Position numbers and translations under genes: made by a program. The notes under the pieces are model-generated. The model was given only the letters and a program-made list of their open reading frames with translations. It was not told the origin of the DNA and did not search any database. DNA of 64,000 nt from a bacterium (GTDB taxonomy: Bacteria > Auribacterota > Tritonobacteria > UBA1439). The stretch spans positions 1 through 64,000 of the forward strand of contig JAQUPF010000009.1 in the NCBI GenBank assembly GCA_028716845.1, read 5' to 3'. Position 1 is the first letter of the stretch. The number at the start of each line of letters is the position of its first letter. Positions 1 to 9,990 of this stretch are shown here, in pieces.

Positions 1-165
1 GAGGAACGAGAAGGCCGCCTTCCGCTCCCCCTGGCAGACGATCCGGATCGGGAGGAGGCCGCTCCGGCGGCAGTAGTTGATGACCGCGCCCTCGTTCTCG
101 GCGATCATCGTCGCCGTCACGTTCTTGCCCTGGACGTCCTTCGCGGTGTACTTGAATGTCGCCAT
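1..165 (-). CDS. pilC: Type IV pilus/type II secretion inner-membrane platform protein (PilC/GspF), N-terminal part only
   Basis: The reverse strand reads from an ATG at 165 and runs off the window start, giving 55 codons that begin MATFKYTAKDVQGKNVTATM. A start of this kind (FKYTAKDxxGK) is typical of the PilC/GspF family, polytopic proteins that couple the assembly ATPase to the pilus. A Shine-Dalgarno-like AAGGGTGAG lies just upstream. It is preceded on the same strand by the ATPase gene ending at 396, which fits the pilB-pilC order. Only the N-terminus is visible, so type IV pilus versus type II secretion cannot be separated. Confidence 0.8.
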   Translation of the reverse strand, partial: MATFKYTAKDVQGKNVTATMIAENEGAVINYCRRSGLLPIRIVCQGERKAAFSFL

Positions 166-313
166 CGTCTCACCCTTCCCCGCGCGCCCCGCACCGCGCC
201 GCCCGCCACGGATCATTGACTGATTTCACGGAGCACCCCGCAACAGTATCCGCATCAATCCTCGACCGACAATCTGTTCCTTCCGGCCCCGGGCGTTCAC
301 ATTTGAGCTCGCG

Positions 314-390
314 TCGGATCCGTGTCCATCGGTCATAATCCGCGGTAATCCGCGGTGAATCGGTTCTTCGTCCCCGCGGCAATCCGCGGC
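314..390. repeat. Fragment of the composite CCGCGGATT-type intergenic repeat
   Basis: The pilC-pilB gap holds short blocks such as AATCCGCGGTAATCCGCGGTGAATCGGTTC and a later CCGCGGCAATCCGCGG, related to the larger repeat blocks at 13.0, 42.5, 45.2, 53.5 and 54.8 kb. No gene is seen in the gap from 166 to 395. Confidence 0.6.
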
Positions 391-395
391 CCGCC

Positions 396-2108
396 TCAGT
401 CGGGGGCCGTGACCCGCATCACCTCCTCGAGCGTCGTCTGCCCCTCCTTCGCCCGGTCGAGCCCGACCATGCGGAGCGTCTTCATCCCCCGCTCGATGGC
501 GGCGAGCTTGATCTCGCGCGCCGTCGCCCGCTTCATGATGAGGGCCCGGACGTCGTCGTCCACCGCGATCGCCTCGATGAGCGCCATCCGGCCCGAGTAG
601 CCGGTGTTGCCGCACGAGGCGCAGCCGGCGCCGCGGAGGAGCCGGAGCTTCTCGCCCGGCGCGGGCGCGAGCTGCGCCTCGCGGAGCGCCTCGGCGGGCA
701 CCTTCACCTCCCGGGCGCACTTCCTGCAGACGCGCCGGACGAGCCGCTGCGCCGCGACGAGCAGCGTCGAGGAGGAGATGAGGAACGGCTCGATCCCCAT
801 GTCGTCGAGCCGGGTGATGGCGCTGGCGGCGTCGTTCGTGTGGAGGGTGGAGAGGACGAGGTGGCCGGTGAGGGCCGACTTGACGGCGATGTCGGCCGTC
901 TCGAAGTCCCTGATCTCGCCCACCATGACGACGTCCGGGTCCTGCCGCAGGATCGACCGCAGCCCCGCGGCGAAGGTGAGGCCGATCTCCGCGTTGACCG
1001 CCACCTGGTTGACGCCGTCGACCTGGTACTCGACCGGGTCCTCGACCGTCACGATGTTGATCCCCGGCTTGTTGATCGTCATGAGCGCCGTGTAGAGCGT
1101 CGTGGACTTCCCGCTCCCGGTGGGGCCGGTGAGGAGGACCATCCCGTACGGGGCGTCGATCGCCCGGCGGAATCCCTCGAGCCCCTGCTCGTGGAAGCCG
1201 AGCTTGTCGAGGGAGAGGCTCTGGAGGCCGCTCCGGTCGAGGACGCGCATGACGACCTTCTCGCCGAAGGCGGTCGGGAGGGACGAGACGCGGAAGTCGA
1301 TCTCCCTGCCGTGGACCTTGATCCGGAACCGCCCGTCCTGCGGCAGCCGCCGCTCGGCGATGTCGAGGTTCGACATGATCTTGATGCGGGAGACGACCGC
1401 CGACTGCATGTGCTTCGGCGGGGGGGTCGACTCGTAGAGGATGCCGTCCACCCGGTAGCGGAGCCGCATATCCTTCTCGAACGGCTCGATGTGGATGTCG
1501 CTCGCGCGGCTCTTGATCGCCTGGACGATGATGAGGTTCACGATCTTGATGATGGAGACCTCCCCGGTCCGCTCGGCGAGATCGTCGAGGTTGATCTCCT
1601 GCTCGGCGTCCAGCCTCCGCACCTCGACCCCGTCGGCGTCGGCGCGCCCGAGGAGGCGCGCCATGTCCGCCTTCGCGGAGTAGTAGTTCTCGATGGCGTA
1701 CTGGAAGTCCTTCGGCGAGCAGATGACCGGGAGGATCTCCAGGCCGGTGATGAGCTTGATGTCGTCGAGGGCGAGGACGTTGAGCGGGTCCACCATGGCG
1801 AGGGTGAGGGTGTGCCCCAGGCTGGCGAGCGGGACGGCCTGGTAGGCGGTGGCCGTCTGCCGCGGGACGAGCTCCATCACCTCCGGCGCGGGCCTGAACT
1901 TCCCGAGATCGACGGCGGGGATGCGGAGATGGTCGGCGACGCAGGAGATGAGGAGCCGCTCCTCGACGTACCCCTTGTCCACGAGGAGGCGGGCGATGCT
2001 CCCCCCCTCGCTCTTGTGCTGCGCGAGGGCCTTCTGCATCTGCTCGGCGGAGATGCATCCCTCCCGGAGGAGGATGCCGGGGAGATCCTCGATGAGCGAT
2101 GTGACCAT
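396..2108 (-). CDS. pilB: Type IV pilus assembly/type II secretion hexameric ATPase (PilB/GspE family)
   Basis: A 570-residue cytoplasmic motor ATPase that powers pilus or pseudopilus extension. It shows an N-terminal MshEN/GspE-N region (about 1-150), Walker A GPTGSGKST at about 328-336, an Asp-box region near 351-360, Walker B VVMVGEIRD at about 393-401, a His-box THLHT-like segment STLHTNDA near 420-427, and a tetracysteine zinc site with C461, C464, C496 and C499. Length and motif order are normal for PilB/GspE. It follows the MshEN protein gene by 3 bp and precedes pilC, so the three form one operon. PilB versus GspE naming is not decided by the sequence. Confidence 0.93.
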   Translation of the reverse strand: MVTSLIEDLPGILLREGCISAEQMQKALAQHKSEGGSIARLLVDKGYVEERLLISCVADHLRIPAVDLGKFRPAPEVMELVPRQTATAYQAVPLASLGHTLTLAMVDPLNVLALDDIKLITGLEILPVICSPKDFQYAIENYYSAKADMARLLGRADADGVEVRRLDAEQEINLDDLAERTGEVSIIKIVNLIIVQAIKSRASDIHIEPFEKDMRLRYRVDGILYESTPPPKHMQSAVVSRIKIMSNLDIAERRLPQDGRFRIKVHGREIDFRVSSLPTAFGEKVVMRVLDRSGLQSLSLDKLGFHEQGLEGFRRAIDAPYGMVLLTGPTGSGKSTTLYTALMTINKPGINIVTVEDPVEYQVDGVNQVAVNAEIGLTFAAGLRSILRQDPDVVMVGEIRDFETADIAVKSALTGHLVLSTLHTNDAASAITRLDDMGIEPFLISSSTLLVAAQRLVRRVCRKCAREVKVPAEALREAQLAPAPGEKLRLLRGAGCASCGNTGYSGRMALIEAIAVDDDVRALIMKRATAREIKLAAIERGMKTLRMVGLDRAKEGQTTLEEVMRVTAPD

Positions 2109-2111
2109 GCC

Positions 2112-2642
2112 TCACCTCTCGGCGGCGCCCTCGTCCTCGATATCGAAAACCTTGATCCCCTCCTCCCCCTCCGGCGCCGGGGAGGGGCGATCCGACTTCA
2201 GCCGCCCGTAGTGCTCGTTGATCGCCGTTGTGATCTCGCTGTGCGTCGAGACGAAGGGGATGACGGCGCACTTCGTGAGCGCCTCGATCTCCTCCGCCGC
2301 CCGCGCGTCGAGCGGGTTCTCCATGGCGACGGTCAGGACCCTGCCCATCCGGTCCACGGGGAAGCAGCGGTGCCTGACGGCGAGGTCGAGGGGAATCAGC
2401 CTGAGCAGCTCCTTGTCCACATCGTGCTGCCGGAGGGGAAGATAGGGGATGTGGTACTGCGTGGCGACCGCGTCCACGACATCCTCCTCCCGCGCGAACC
2501 CCATCTCGACGAGGATCTCGCCGAGGAGCTTGCCGGTCTCCTTCTTGCGGACGAGGGCCTTTTCGAGATGTTCCTTTGTGATCACGCCGTGGTCGATGAG
2601 GAGCTCGCCGACCATCTTCTTGACGACCCGTTTCAAGGCCAT
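2112..2642 (-). CDS. Stand-alone MshEN/GspE-N domain protein
   Basis: A 176-residue protein starting at the ATG at 2642, preceded by a strong GGAGG eight bases upstream; longer upstream reading frames are not needed. It contains the GELLIDHGVIT...LGEILVEMG repeat pattern and a PYLPL...LIPLDLAVRH segment typical of the MshEN domain, which in MshE and PilB ATPases can bind cyclic-di-GMP. It has no ATPase domain. The tail is acidic and proline-rich. It is the first gene of the pilB operon, 3 bp before pilB, so it may be a regulatory or adaptor subunit of the motor; that role is inferred. Confidence 0.8.
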   Translation of the reverse strand: MALKRVVKKMVGELLIDHGVITKEHLEKALVRKKETGKLLGEILVEMGFAREEDVVDAVATQYHIPYLPLRQHDVDKELLRLIPLDLAVRHRCFPVDRMGRVLTVAMENPLDARAAEEIEALTKCAVIPFVSTHSEITTAINEHYGRLKSDRPSPAPEGEEGIKVFDIEDEGAAER

Positions 2643-2672
2643 GGCGCCTCCGGGAATCGGAGTGACACCCTT

Positions 2673-2701
2673 TTCATAGCACATACGATGAACAGAATCA
2701 A
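2673..2701 (-). promoter_or_regulatory. Sigma70-type promoter for the MshEN-pilB-pilC operon
   Basis: On the minus strand the -35 TTGATT (2696-2701) and -10 TATGAA (2673-2678) are separated by 17 bp, about 30 bp upstream of the ATG at 2642. Each box matches the consensus at four of six positions. Confidence 0.5.
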
Positions 2702-2708
2702 GCGCCTG

Positions 2709-2724
2709 TTTGCAGAACTGCAAA
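2709..2724. promoter_or_regulatory. Palindrome upstream of the pilB-operon promoter
   Basis: Perfect 7-bp arms TTTGCAG and CTGCAAA separated by AA, centred about 18 bp upstream of the -35 box. Position and symmetry suit a dimeric transcription factor site; no regulator is identified. Confidence 0.4.
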
Positions 2725-2767
2725 TTCGACCATGGCGCCGACTGTCCCGCCCGCGGCGACGGACCGG

Positions 2768-4633
<1,866 letters not shown>

Positions 4634-4671
4634 GACCGGTGCGCCCCGGCGCCGCCGGGGGGAGACGACTC

Positions 4672-5769
4672 CTAGAATACGTACCGCCGGGACCAGATGC
4701 TCTGGAGGAGGCCGATAGAGATGCACGTGCTGACGAGCGACGATCCGCCGTAGCTCATGAGCGGGAGCGGAAGGCCCGTGATCGGGAGGAGCCCCATCGT
4801 CATGCCGACGTTGATGACGACGTGCGCGGCGAGGAGCGCGGTGATGCCCGTGGCGAGGAGCCGGCCGAACTCGTCCCGGGATGCGTCGGCGATGCGGAGG
4901 CCGCCGTAGAGGAGCGCCCCGTAGAGGGCGAGGAGGAGGAGGCAGCCGATGAACCCGCCCTCCTCCGCGAGGACGCAGAAGATGAAGTCGGTGTGCCGCT
5001 CGGGGAGGAAGCGGAGGCGCGTCTGGGTGCCGTGGAGCCACCCCTGCCCCCAGAGGCCGCCGGAGCCGACGGCGATGAACGACTGGATGGCGTTGTAGCC
5101 GGAGCGGAGCGGATCGAGCTGCGGGTTGAGGAACACCCTGATGCGGGCCTGCTGGTAGGGCTTGAGGAGCAGCCATCCCGCCGGCAGGAGGAGGGCCCCG
5201 CCGGCGATCGGGAACAGGAGGGAGAGGCTGCTCGCCCCCGCGACGAAGAGCATCGCGAAGACCACCGGGACGATCACGAGCGCCGTGCCGAGGTCCGGCT
5301 GCCGCAGGATGAGGGCCGCGGGGATGCCCGCGAGGAGCAGCGCCCCGGCGATCGAGCGCGCGCCGGAGCGGTCCGCGTCGCCGCGGGAGAGGTAGCCGGC
5401 GAGGGCGATGACGACGGCGATCTTGGCGAACTCCGACGGCTGGACCGCGAACGTCCCGATGGCGAACCAGCTCTGCGCGCCGCGCCGCGGGTCCGCGGTG
5501 AGGAGGACGGCCGCGAGGACGAGGAGGACGGTGACGTAGATCGCGGGCGCGGCGGCGGCGAGTTTCCGGTAGTCGAAGAGGGCGAGGAGCGCCGCGGCCG
5601 CGATCCCCGCGGCGGCCCAGACCGCCTGCCGGCGGACGTACGGCACCCCGCCCCCCCCCCACGGCTGCCAGGTCGCGCTGTAGATGCAACAGAGGCCGAT
5701 GAGGATGAGGGCGGCCGCGGAGGCGGCGACGCCCCAGTTGAACCGCCGCATGGTTTTCAGGTCCGCCAT
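4672..5769 (-). CDS. rodA: Rod-shape SEDS peptidoglycan glycosyltransferase RodA
   Basis: A 365-residue polytopic inner-membrane protein that polymerises lipid II during lateral wall growth with PBP2. It has about ten hydrophobic segments and the SEDS signature segments FAVQPSEFAK and LPERHTDFIF, the latter holding the catalytic Asp (D261, matching D262 of E. coli RodA), plus GLPLPLMSYGGSS near the end. The ATG at 5769 follows GGGAGGAG by six bases. It lies 19 bp after mrdA and is part of the mreBCD-mrdA-rodA operon. Confidence 0.95.
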   Translation of the reverse strand: MADLKTMRRFNWGVAASAAALILIGLCCIYSATWQPWGGGGVPYVRRQAVWAAAGIAAAALLALFDYRKLAAAAPAIYVTVLLVLAAVLLTADPRRGAQSWFAIGTFAVQPSEFAKIAVVIALAGYLSRGDADRSGARSIAGALLLAGIPAALILRQPDLGTALVIVPVVFAMLFVAGASSLSLLFPIAGGALLLPAGWLLLKPYQQARIRVFLNPQLDPLRSGYNAIQSFIAVGSGGLWGQGWLHGTQTRLRFLPERHTDFIFCVLAEEGGFIGCLLLLALYGALLYGGLRIADASRDEFGRLLATGITALLAAHVVINVGMTMGLLPITGLPLPLMSYGGSSLVSTCISIGLLQSIWSRRYVF

Positions 5770-5788
5770 CCGCTCCTCCCGCGGCCGA

Positions 5789-7573
5789 TCAGTTCTCCGC
5801 GCCGACCCGGAGGTGGGCGGCGATGACCCGGCGCGCCGCGGGGGCCGCGAAGAACCCGCCCGACGCCTTCCCCTCCAGCATGACCGCCACGACGATCCGC
5901 GGATCGTCGAACGGCGCGTAGCCGACGAACCAGGAGTGGTTCACCCGCGCCTCCTCCGTCCCCGCCTGCGCCGTGCCGGTCTTGCCGGCGACCTCCACCC
6001 CGTCGATCCGCGCCTTCTGCCCGGTCCCGAACCTCGTCGCCACCGCCTTCCGCAACCCCTCCCGGACGACGGCGAGGTGGCGCGGATCGAGCGGGACGCG
6101 GGCGGCCGCCTCCGGCTCCGACCGGAAGACCGTCTCCCCGAGCGGCGAGACGATCCGCGCCGCCGCGCGCGGCCGCCAGACGGTCCCCCCGTTCGCGATG
6201 GCGCCCATGATGAGCGCCGCCCGGAGCGGGGTCATGAGAAGGTAGCCCTGGCCGATCGACATCACGACGGTGTCGCCGCCGCTCCAGGCGGTCAGGCCCC
6301 TGTCCCGGAGCCACGCCTCCGTCGGGACGGTCCCGGCCTTCTCCCCGGGGAGGTCGATGCCGGCGGCGGCGTCCATGCCGAACGCGCTCGCCACGCGCGC
6401 CATCTCGTCCCTGCCGGCCTTGAGCCCCGCGTTGTAGAAAAAGACGTTGCAGGAGCGCTCGATGGCCTCCTCGACGCCGACGGCGCCGTGCCCCCGATCG
6501 TACCAGCACTTGTACGTGCGCCGCCCGAGCGTGAAGGAGCCCGGGCAGCTGAACCGCGTCTCCTCCCCCACCCCGCCCCGCTCGAGCGCCGCGAAGGCGG
6601 TGAGCGGCTTCATGAGGGAGCCGGGGGGGTAGAGGCCCATGATCGCCCGGTTGACGAGCGCGTGCTCGGGATCCGAGATGATGCCGCGGACGGTCGGCGA
6701 GTCGACGGGCGGCACGAAGACGTTCGGATCGAACGCCGGGCTGCTCGCGAGGGCGAGGACCTCGCCGTTCCTCGGGTCGAGGGCGACGACCGCGCCCTTG
6801 TTCCCCTCGAGCACGGCCTCGGCGGCCCGCTGCGTCTCGAGGTCGATGCTGAGGAAGAGCGCGCAGCCGGGCTCGGGCTCCACGCGGTAGATCACCCGGT
6901 CGAGGCGGCCCCTGCTGTCCACCTGGATGCCGGCGCCGCCCGCGCGCCCCGTGAGGCGGCGCTCGTAGGTCTTCTCGAGACCCGATTTCCCGACGAGGTC
7001 CCGCCGCGAGTAGCCCGCCTCCTCCAGCTCGGCGTACTCCCCCGGGCTGATCATGCCGATGGAGCCGATGAGGTGCGCGGCGAGCGCGCCGTGGACGTAG
7101 CGCCGCCTCGGGTAGACGCCGATCTGGACGCCGGCCAGCATCGGCTGGCGCTCCTCGACCGCCAGCATCGTCCGCTCGTCCACGTCCCCCGCGATCGTGA
7201 CCGGGAGGTACGGGACCGGCCGGCCGGCATCGACCTTCCGGCGGACGGCGGCGGGATCCTCCCCGAGGATGCCGCCGAGCAGGCCGATCGTCGCCTCCCG
7301 GTCCTCCACGTCCTCCGGGATGAGCTCGACGTCGAAGCCGGGGCGGTTCTCGGCGAGGATCGCGCCGTGCCGGTCGTGGATCCGTCCGCGCGGCGCCGGG
7401 ATGCGGACGAACCGGACGCGGTTGGTCCTCGCCATCCGGGCGTAGGTCTCGCCCTGGAGCACCTGCATCCGCCAGAGCGAGAGGGTGAAGAAGGCGAGGA
7501 CGGCGGCGATGAGCAGGCCGATGATCCGGACGCGGGGCGACGAAAAGCTGGATTCGCGGCTGAACGATCTCAT
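5789..7573 (-). CDS. mrdA: Penicillin-binding protein 2 (class B transpeptidase)
   Basis: A 594-residue peptidoglycan transpeptidase with one N-terminal membrane segment (about 15-36), a pedestal domain (IPAPRGRIHDRHGAILAENRPG near 58-79) and a transpeptidase domain with S319-x-x-K322 (PPGSLMK), S374-C-N376 and K531-T-G533. The start ATG at 7573 follows AGGAGAG. The open frame extends further upstream but would overlap mreD. It partners RodA in elongation-specific wall synthesis and is encoded between mreD and rodA. Confidence 0.95.
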   Translation of the reverse strand: MRSFSRESSFSSPRVRIIGLLIAAVLAFFTLSLWRMQVLQGETYARMARTNRVRFVRIPAPRGRIHDRHGAILAENRPGFDVELIPEDVEDREATIGLLGGILGEDPAAVRRKVDAGRPVPYLPVTIAGDVDERTMLAVEERQPMLAGVQIGVYPRRRYVHGALAAHLIGSIGMISPGEYAELEEAGYSRRDLVGKSGLEKTYERRLTGRAGGAGIQVDSRGRLDRVIYRVEPEPGCALFLSIDLETQRAAEAVLEGNKGAVVALDPRNGEVLALASSPAFDPNVFVPPVDSPTVRGIISDPEHALVNRAIMGLYPPGSLMKPLTAFAALERGGVGEETRFSCPGSFTLGRRTYKCWYDRGHGAVGVEEAIERSCNVFFYNAGLKAGRDEMARVASAFGMDAAAGIDLPGEKAGTVPTEAWLRDRGLTAWSGGDTVVMSIGQGYLLMTPLRAALIMGAIANGGTVWRPRAAARIVSPLGETVFRSEPEAAARVPLDPRHLAVVREGLRKAVATRFGTGQKARIDGVEVAGKTGTAQAGTEEARVNHSWFVGYAPFDDPRIVVAVMLEGKASGGFFAAPAARRVIAAHLRVGAEN

Positions 7574-7593
7574 CTCTCCTGACCGGATGACGC

Positions 7594-8058
7594 CTACCGC
7601 ATCACCGCCCGCCAGACACGGAAGAGCGGCGGCGCGACGGCCGCGTTCACGAGCGCCCCCGCCCACGCCGACCCGATCCAGGGGGCGGGCGCCTCCCCCC
7701 GGAGCCGGGAGAAGAGGCCGGCGAGCAGCGCGGCGACGATCGTCGCCCCCGCGGCGAGGAGCGCCCGCGTCGTCCCGTGCGTCACGCCGAGCGCGCGGCG
7801 GGTCCAGTGGACAAGGAGGGCGACCGGGATGAAGACGGCGGCCGAGTGCCCGAAGGGGCCCGCCGAGAAGGCGTCCCTGAAGAGGCCGGCGCACGCGGCG
7901 ACGCCCACCGTCGCCCCCTCGCCGGCGGTCATGGCGCAGCAGACCGCGCAGACGAGGAGCAGGTCCAGCGGGAGGCCGATCCGCGCGAGCCGGTGGGCGA
8001 GGATCGTCTGGACGGCGCCGGCGACGACGAGGAGCGAGAGGGCGAGGAGCGCTCTCAC
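7594..8058 (-). CDS. mreD: Rod shape-determining membrane protein MreD
   Basis: A 154-residue, strongly hydrophobic protein with four to six membrane segments, in the canonical position after mreC. The start is a GTG at 8058 that overlaps the mreC stop (GTGA), which indicates translational coupling. MreD belongs to the elongasome with MreC, PBP2 and RodA. MreD sequences diverge widely, so the call rests on hydrophobicity, size and position. Confidence 0.85.
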   Translation of the reverse strand: MRALLALSLLVVAGAVQTILAHRLARIGLPLDLLLVCAVCCAMTAGEGATVGVAACAGLFRDAFSAGPFGHSAAVFIPVALLVHWTRRALGVTHGTTRALLAAGATIVAALLAGLFSRLRGEAPAPWIGSAWAGALVNAAVAPPLFRVWRAVMR

Positions 8059-8876
8059 CGCATGAAATCCCCCTCGTCGTCCCCCCCCGCCCCCGCGACG
8101 ACGAGCACCTCCTCGAGCATCGAGAAGTTGACGCCGGTGGAGAGGTCGGCGTAGGAGAACAGGCCGTACTCCCCCTCGTGGACGCCGGTGACCTCCCCCA
8201 CGTACAGCCCCTTCGGGTAGACGCCGCCCATCCCCGACGAGAGGACCCGGTCGCCGGGCCGCGCCTCCGTGCGGCGCGGGAGGTAGGTCAGCCGGCAGGT
8301 GTTGAAGGAGGTGCCCTCCACGACGCCGGTCTCCCGCGTCCGCTCGACGACGCCCCCGACGCGGCTCGTCCGGTCCACGAGGAGGAGCACCCTGCTCACC
8401 CCCGGCAGCGCCTCGATGACCTTCCCCACGAGGCCGTCCTCGGAGACGACCGCCATGTCCGGGCGCACGCCGTCGTCCGACCCCCGGTCGATGAGGATGC
8501 TGCCGTACCACTGGCGGGTGTCCCTGCCGACGACCTGCGCCGGGAGCATCCGCCGGGGGGCCGCGTCCCTGAAATCGAGCAGGCGCCTGAGCCGCCTGTT
8601 CTCGCTCCTGAGCTGCAGGAGGGAGAGGTTCTCCATCGTGAGCGCCTTCACCCGCTTCCGGAGGAGGTCGTTCTCGTCGGCGAGCCGCGCCCGCGAGGCC
8701 CAGAGGCCGCGCATCCCCGAGGCGCCGGCGATCACGCCGTGGCCGAACCGGACCACCGGCGAGAGGGACCGGAGGAGGCCCGCCCGCGCGGGTCCCGCCG
8801 CGCGCTCCGGCATGCTGAGCAGGGCGAGGACGAGGGCCGCCGCCGCGGCAATCCAGAGGATGCGTCGCCTGGCCAT
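8055..8876 (-). CDS. mreC: Rod shape-determining protein MreC
   Basis: A 273-residue periplasmic protein with one N-terminal membrane anchor (about 5-22), a coiled coil (about 60-105, LADENDLLRKRVKALTMENL) and a beta-rich MreC domain with the family segment VVGRDTRQWYGSILIDRGSDDGV-like pattern around 118-140. It organises the elongasome by contacting PBP2. It lies 9 bp after mreB and overlaps mreD by 4 bp. Confidence 0.93.
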   Translation of the reverse strand: MARRRILWIAAAAALVLALLSMPERAAGPARAGLLRSLSPVVRFGHGVIAGASGMRGLWASRARLADENDLLRKRVKALTMENLSLLQLRSENRRLRRLLDFRDAAPRRMLPAQVVGRDTRQWYGSILIDRGSDDGVRPDMAVVSEDGLVGKVIEALPGVSRVLLLVDRTSRVGGVVERTRETGVVEGTSFNTCRLTYLPRRTEARPGDRVLSSGMGGVYPKGLYVGEVTGVHEGEYGLFSYADLSTGVNFSMLEEVLVVAGAGGDDEGDFMR

Positions 8877-8885
8877 CTCGCGGCC

Positions 8886-9923
8886 TTACGCCCCGCGCCG
8901 TTCAACCGGGAGGAGTTTCTGGAGGAAGTAGAGCTCGTCCAGGACCTTCCCCGTGCCGAGGGCGACCGTCCTGAGCGGATCATCCGGGAGATGGACCGGG
9001 AGGCCGGTCTCCTCGGAGATGAGCTTGGGGAATCCCCGGAGGAGCGATCCCCCTCCGGTCATGATCAGGCCGCGGTCCACGAGGTCCGCGGAGAGCTCGG
9101 GCGGGCAGCGCTCGAGGGTGATCCGGACGGCCTCCACGATGGTCGCGATCGCCTCGGCGAGGGCCTCCCGGATCTCCTCGGAGCTGATCCGCAGCGTCTT
9201 GGGGAGGCCGGCGATCAGGTCGCGCCCCTTCACCTCCATCGCGAGCTCCTGCCGGAGCGGGTAGGCGGAGCCGATCGAGATCTTGATCTCCTCCGCCGTT
9301 CGCTCGCCGATCATCAGGTTGTAGTTCCGCTTGAGGTACTGGATGATCGCCTCGTCCATCTCGTCGCCGCCGACGCGGACGCTCTTGGAGAAGACGATCC
9401 CGGCGAGGGAGATGATCGCCACCTCGGTGGTGCCGCCGCCGATGTCGATGATCATGTTCGCCGCCGGCTCCTGGACCGGCAGCCCGACGCCGATCGCCGC
9501 CGCCATCGGCTCCTCGATCAGGTACACCTGCCGCGCGCCGGCCTGCTCCGCCGAGTCCTTCACCGCCCGCTTCTCCACCTCCGTGATCCCGGACGGGACG
9601 GCGATGACGACGCGGGGGGCGACGAGCGCCCGGCGGTTGTGGACCTTGCGGATGAAGTAGCGGAGCATGCTCTCGGTGATGTCGAAATCGGCGATGACGC
9701 CGTCCTTGAGCGGGCGGATGGCGACGATGCTCCCGGGCGTCCGCCCGAGCATCCGCTTCGCCTCCTCGCCGACGGCGAGGACGTTGTTCGTCCCCGCCTG
9801 GACCGCCACGACCGACGGCTCCATGAGGACGATCCCCTCCCCCTTGACGAAGACGAGGGTGTTGGCGGTGCCGAGGTCGATCCCCATGTCGTTGGAGAAG
9901 AGCCCCAGGATGTAGCCGAGCAT
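8886..9923 (-). CDS. mreB: Rod shape-determining actin-like protein MreB
   Basis: A 345-residue bacterial actin. Actin-superfamily phosphate loops are visible at the start ([13 protein letters not shown]) and at [17 protein letters not shown], and the adenosine motif at [14 protein letters not shown]. It forms membrane-bound filaments that orient wall synthesis. It is the first gene of the operon and has its own promoter 38 bp upstream. Confidence 0.97.
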   Translation of the reverse strand: MLGYILGLFSNDMGIDLGTANTLVFVKGEGIVLMEPSVVAVQAGTNNVLAVGEEAKRMLGRTPGSIVAIRPLKDGVIADFDITESMLRYFIRKVHNRRALVAPRVVIAVPSGITEVEKRAVKDSAEQAGARQVYLIEEPMAAAIGVGLPVQEPAANMIIDIGGGTTEVAIISLAGIVFSKSVRVGGDEMDEAIIQYLKRNYNLMIGERTAEEIKISIGSAYPLRQELAMEVKGRDLIAGLPKTLRISSEEIREALAEAIATIVEAVRITLERCPPELSADLVDRGLIMTGGGSLLRGFPKLISEETGLPVHLPDDPLRTVALGTGKVLDELYFLQKLLPVERRGA

Positions 9924-9960
9924 GCGTGCACTCCGTTCGGCGGGCGGCCGTTACGGCGCA

Positions 9961-9989
9961 ATCATAATCGAGACCGCCGCCGGCCGCAA
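9961..9989 (-). promoter_or_regulatory. Sigma70-type promoter for mreB operon
   Basis: Minus-strand -35 TTGCGG (9984-9989), 17-bp spacer, -10 TATGAT (9961-9966), located 38 bp upstream of the mreB start and immediately after the stop of the preceding gene. The -10 matches five of six consensus positions. Confidence 0.6.
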
Positions 9990-9990
9990 A

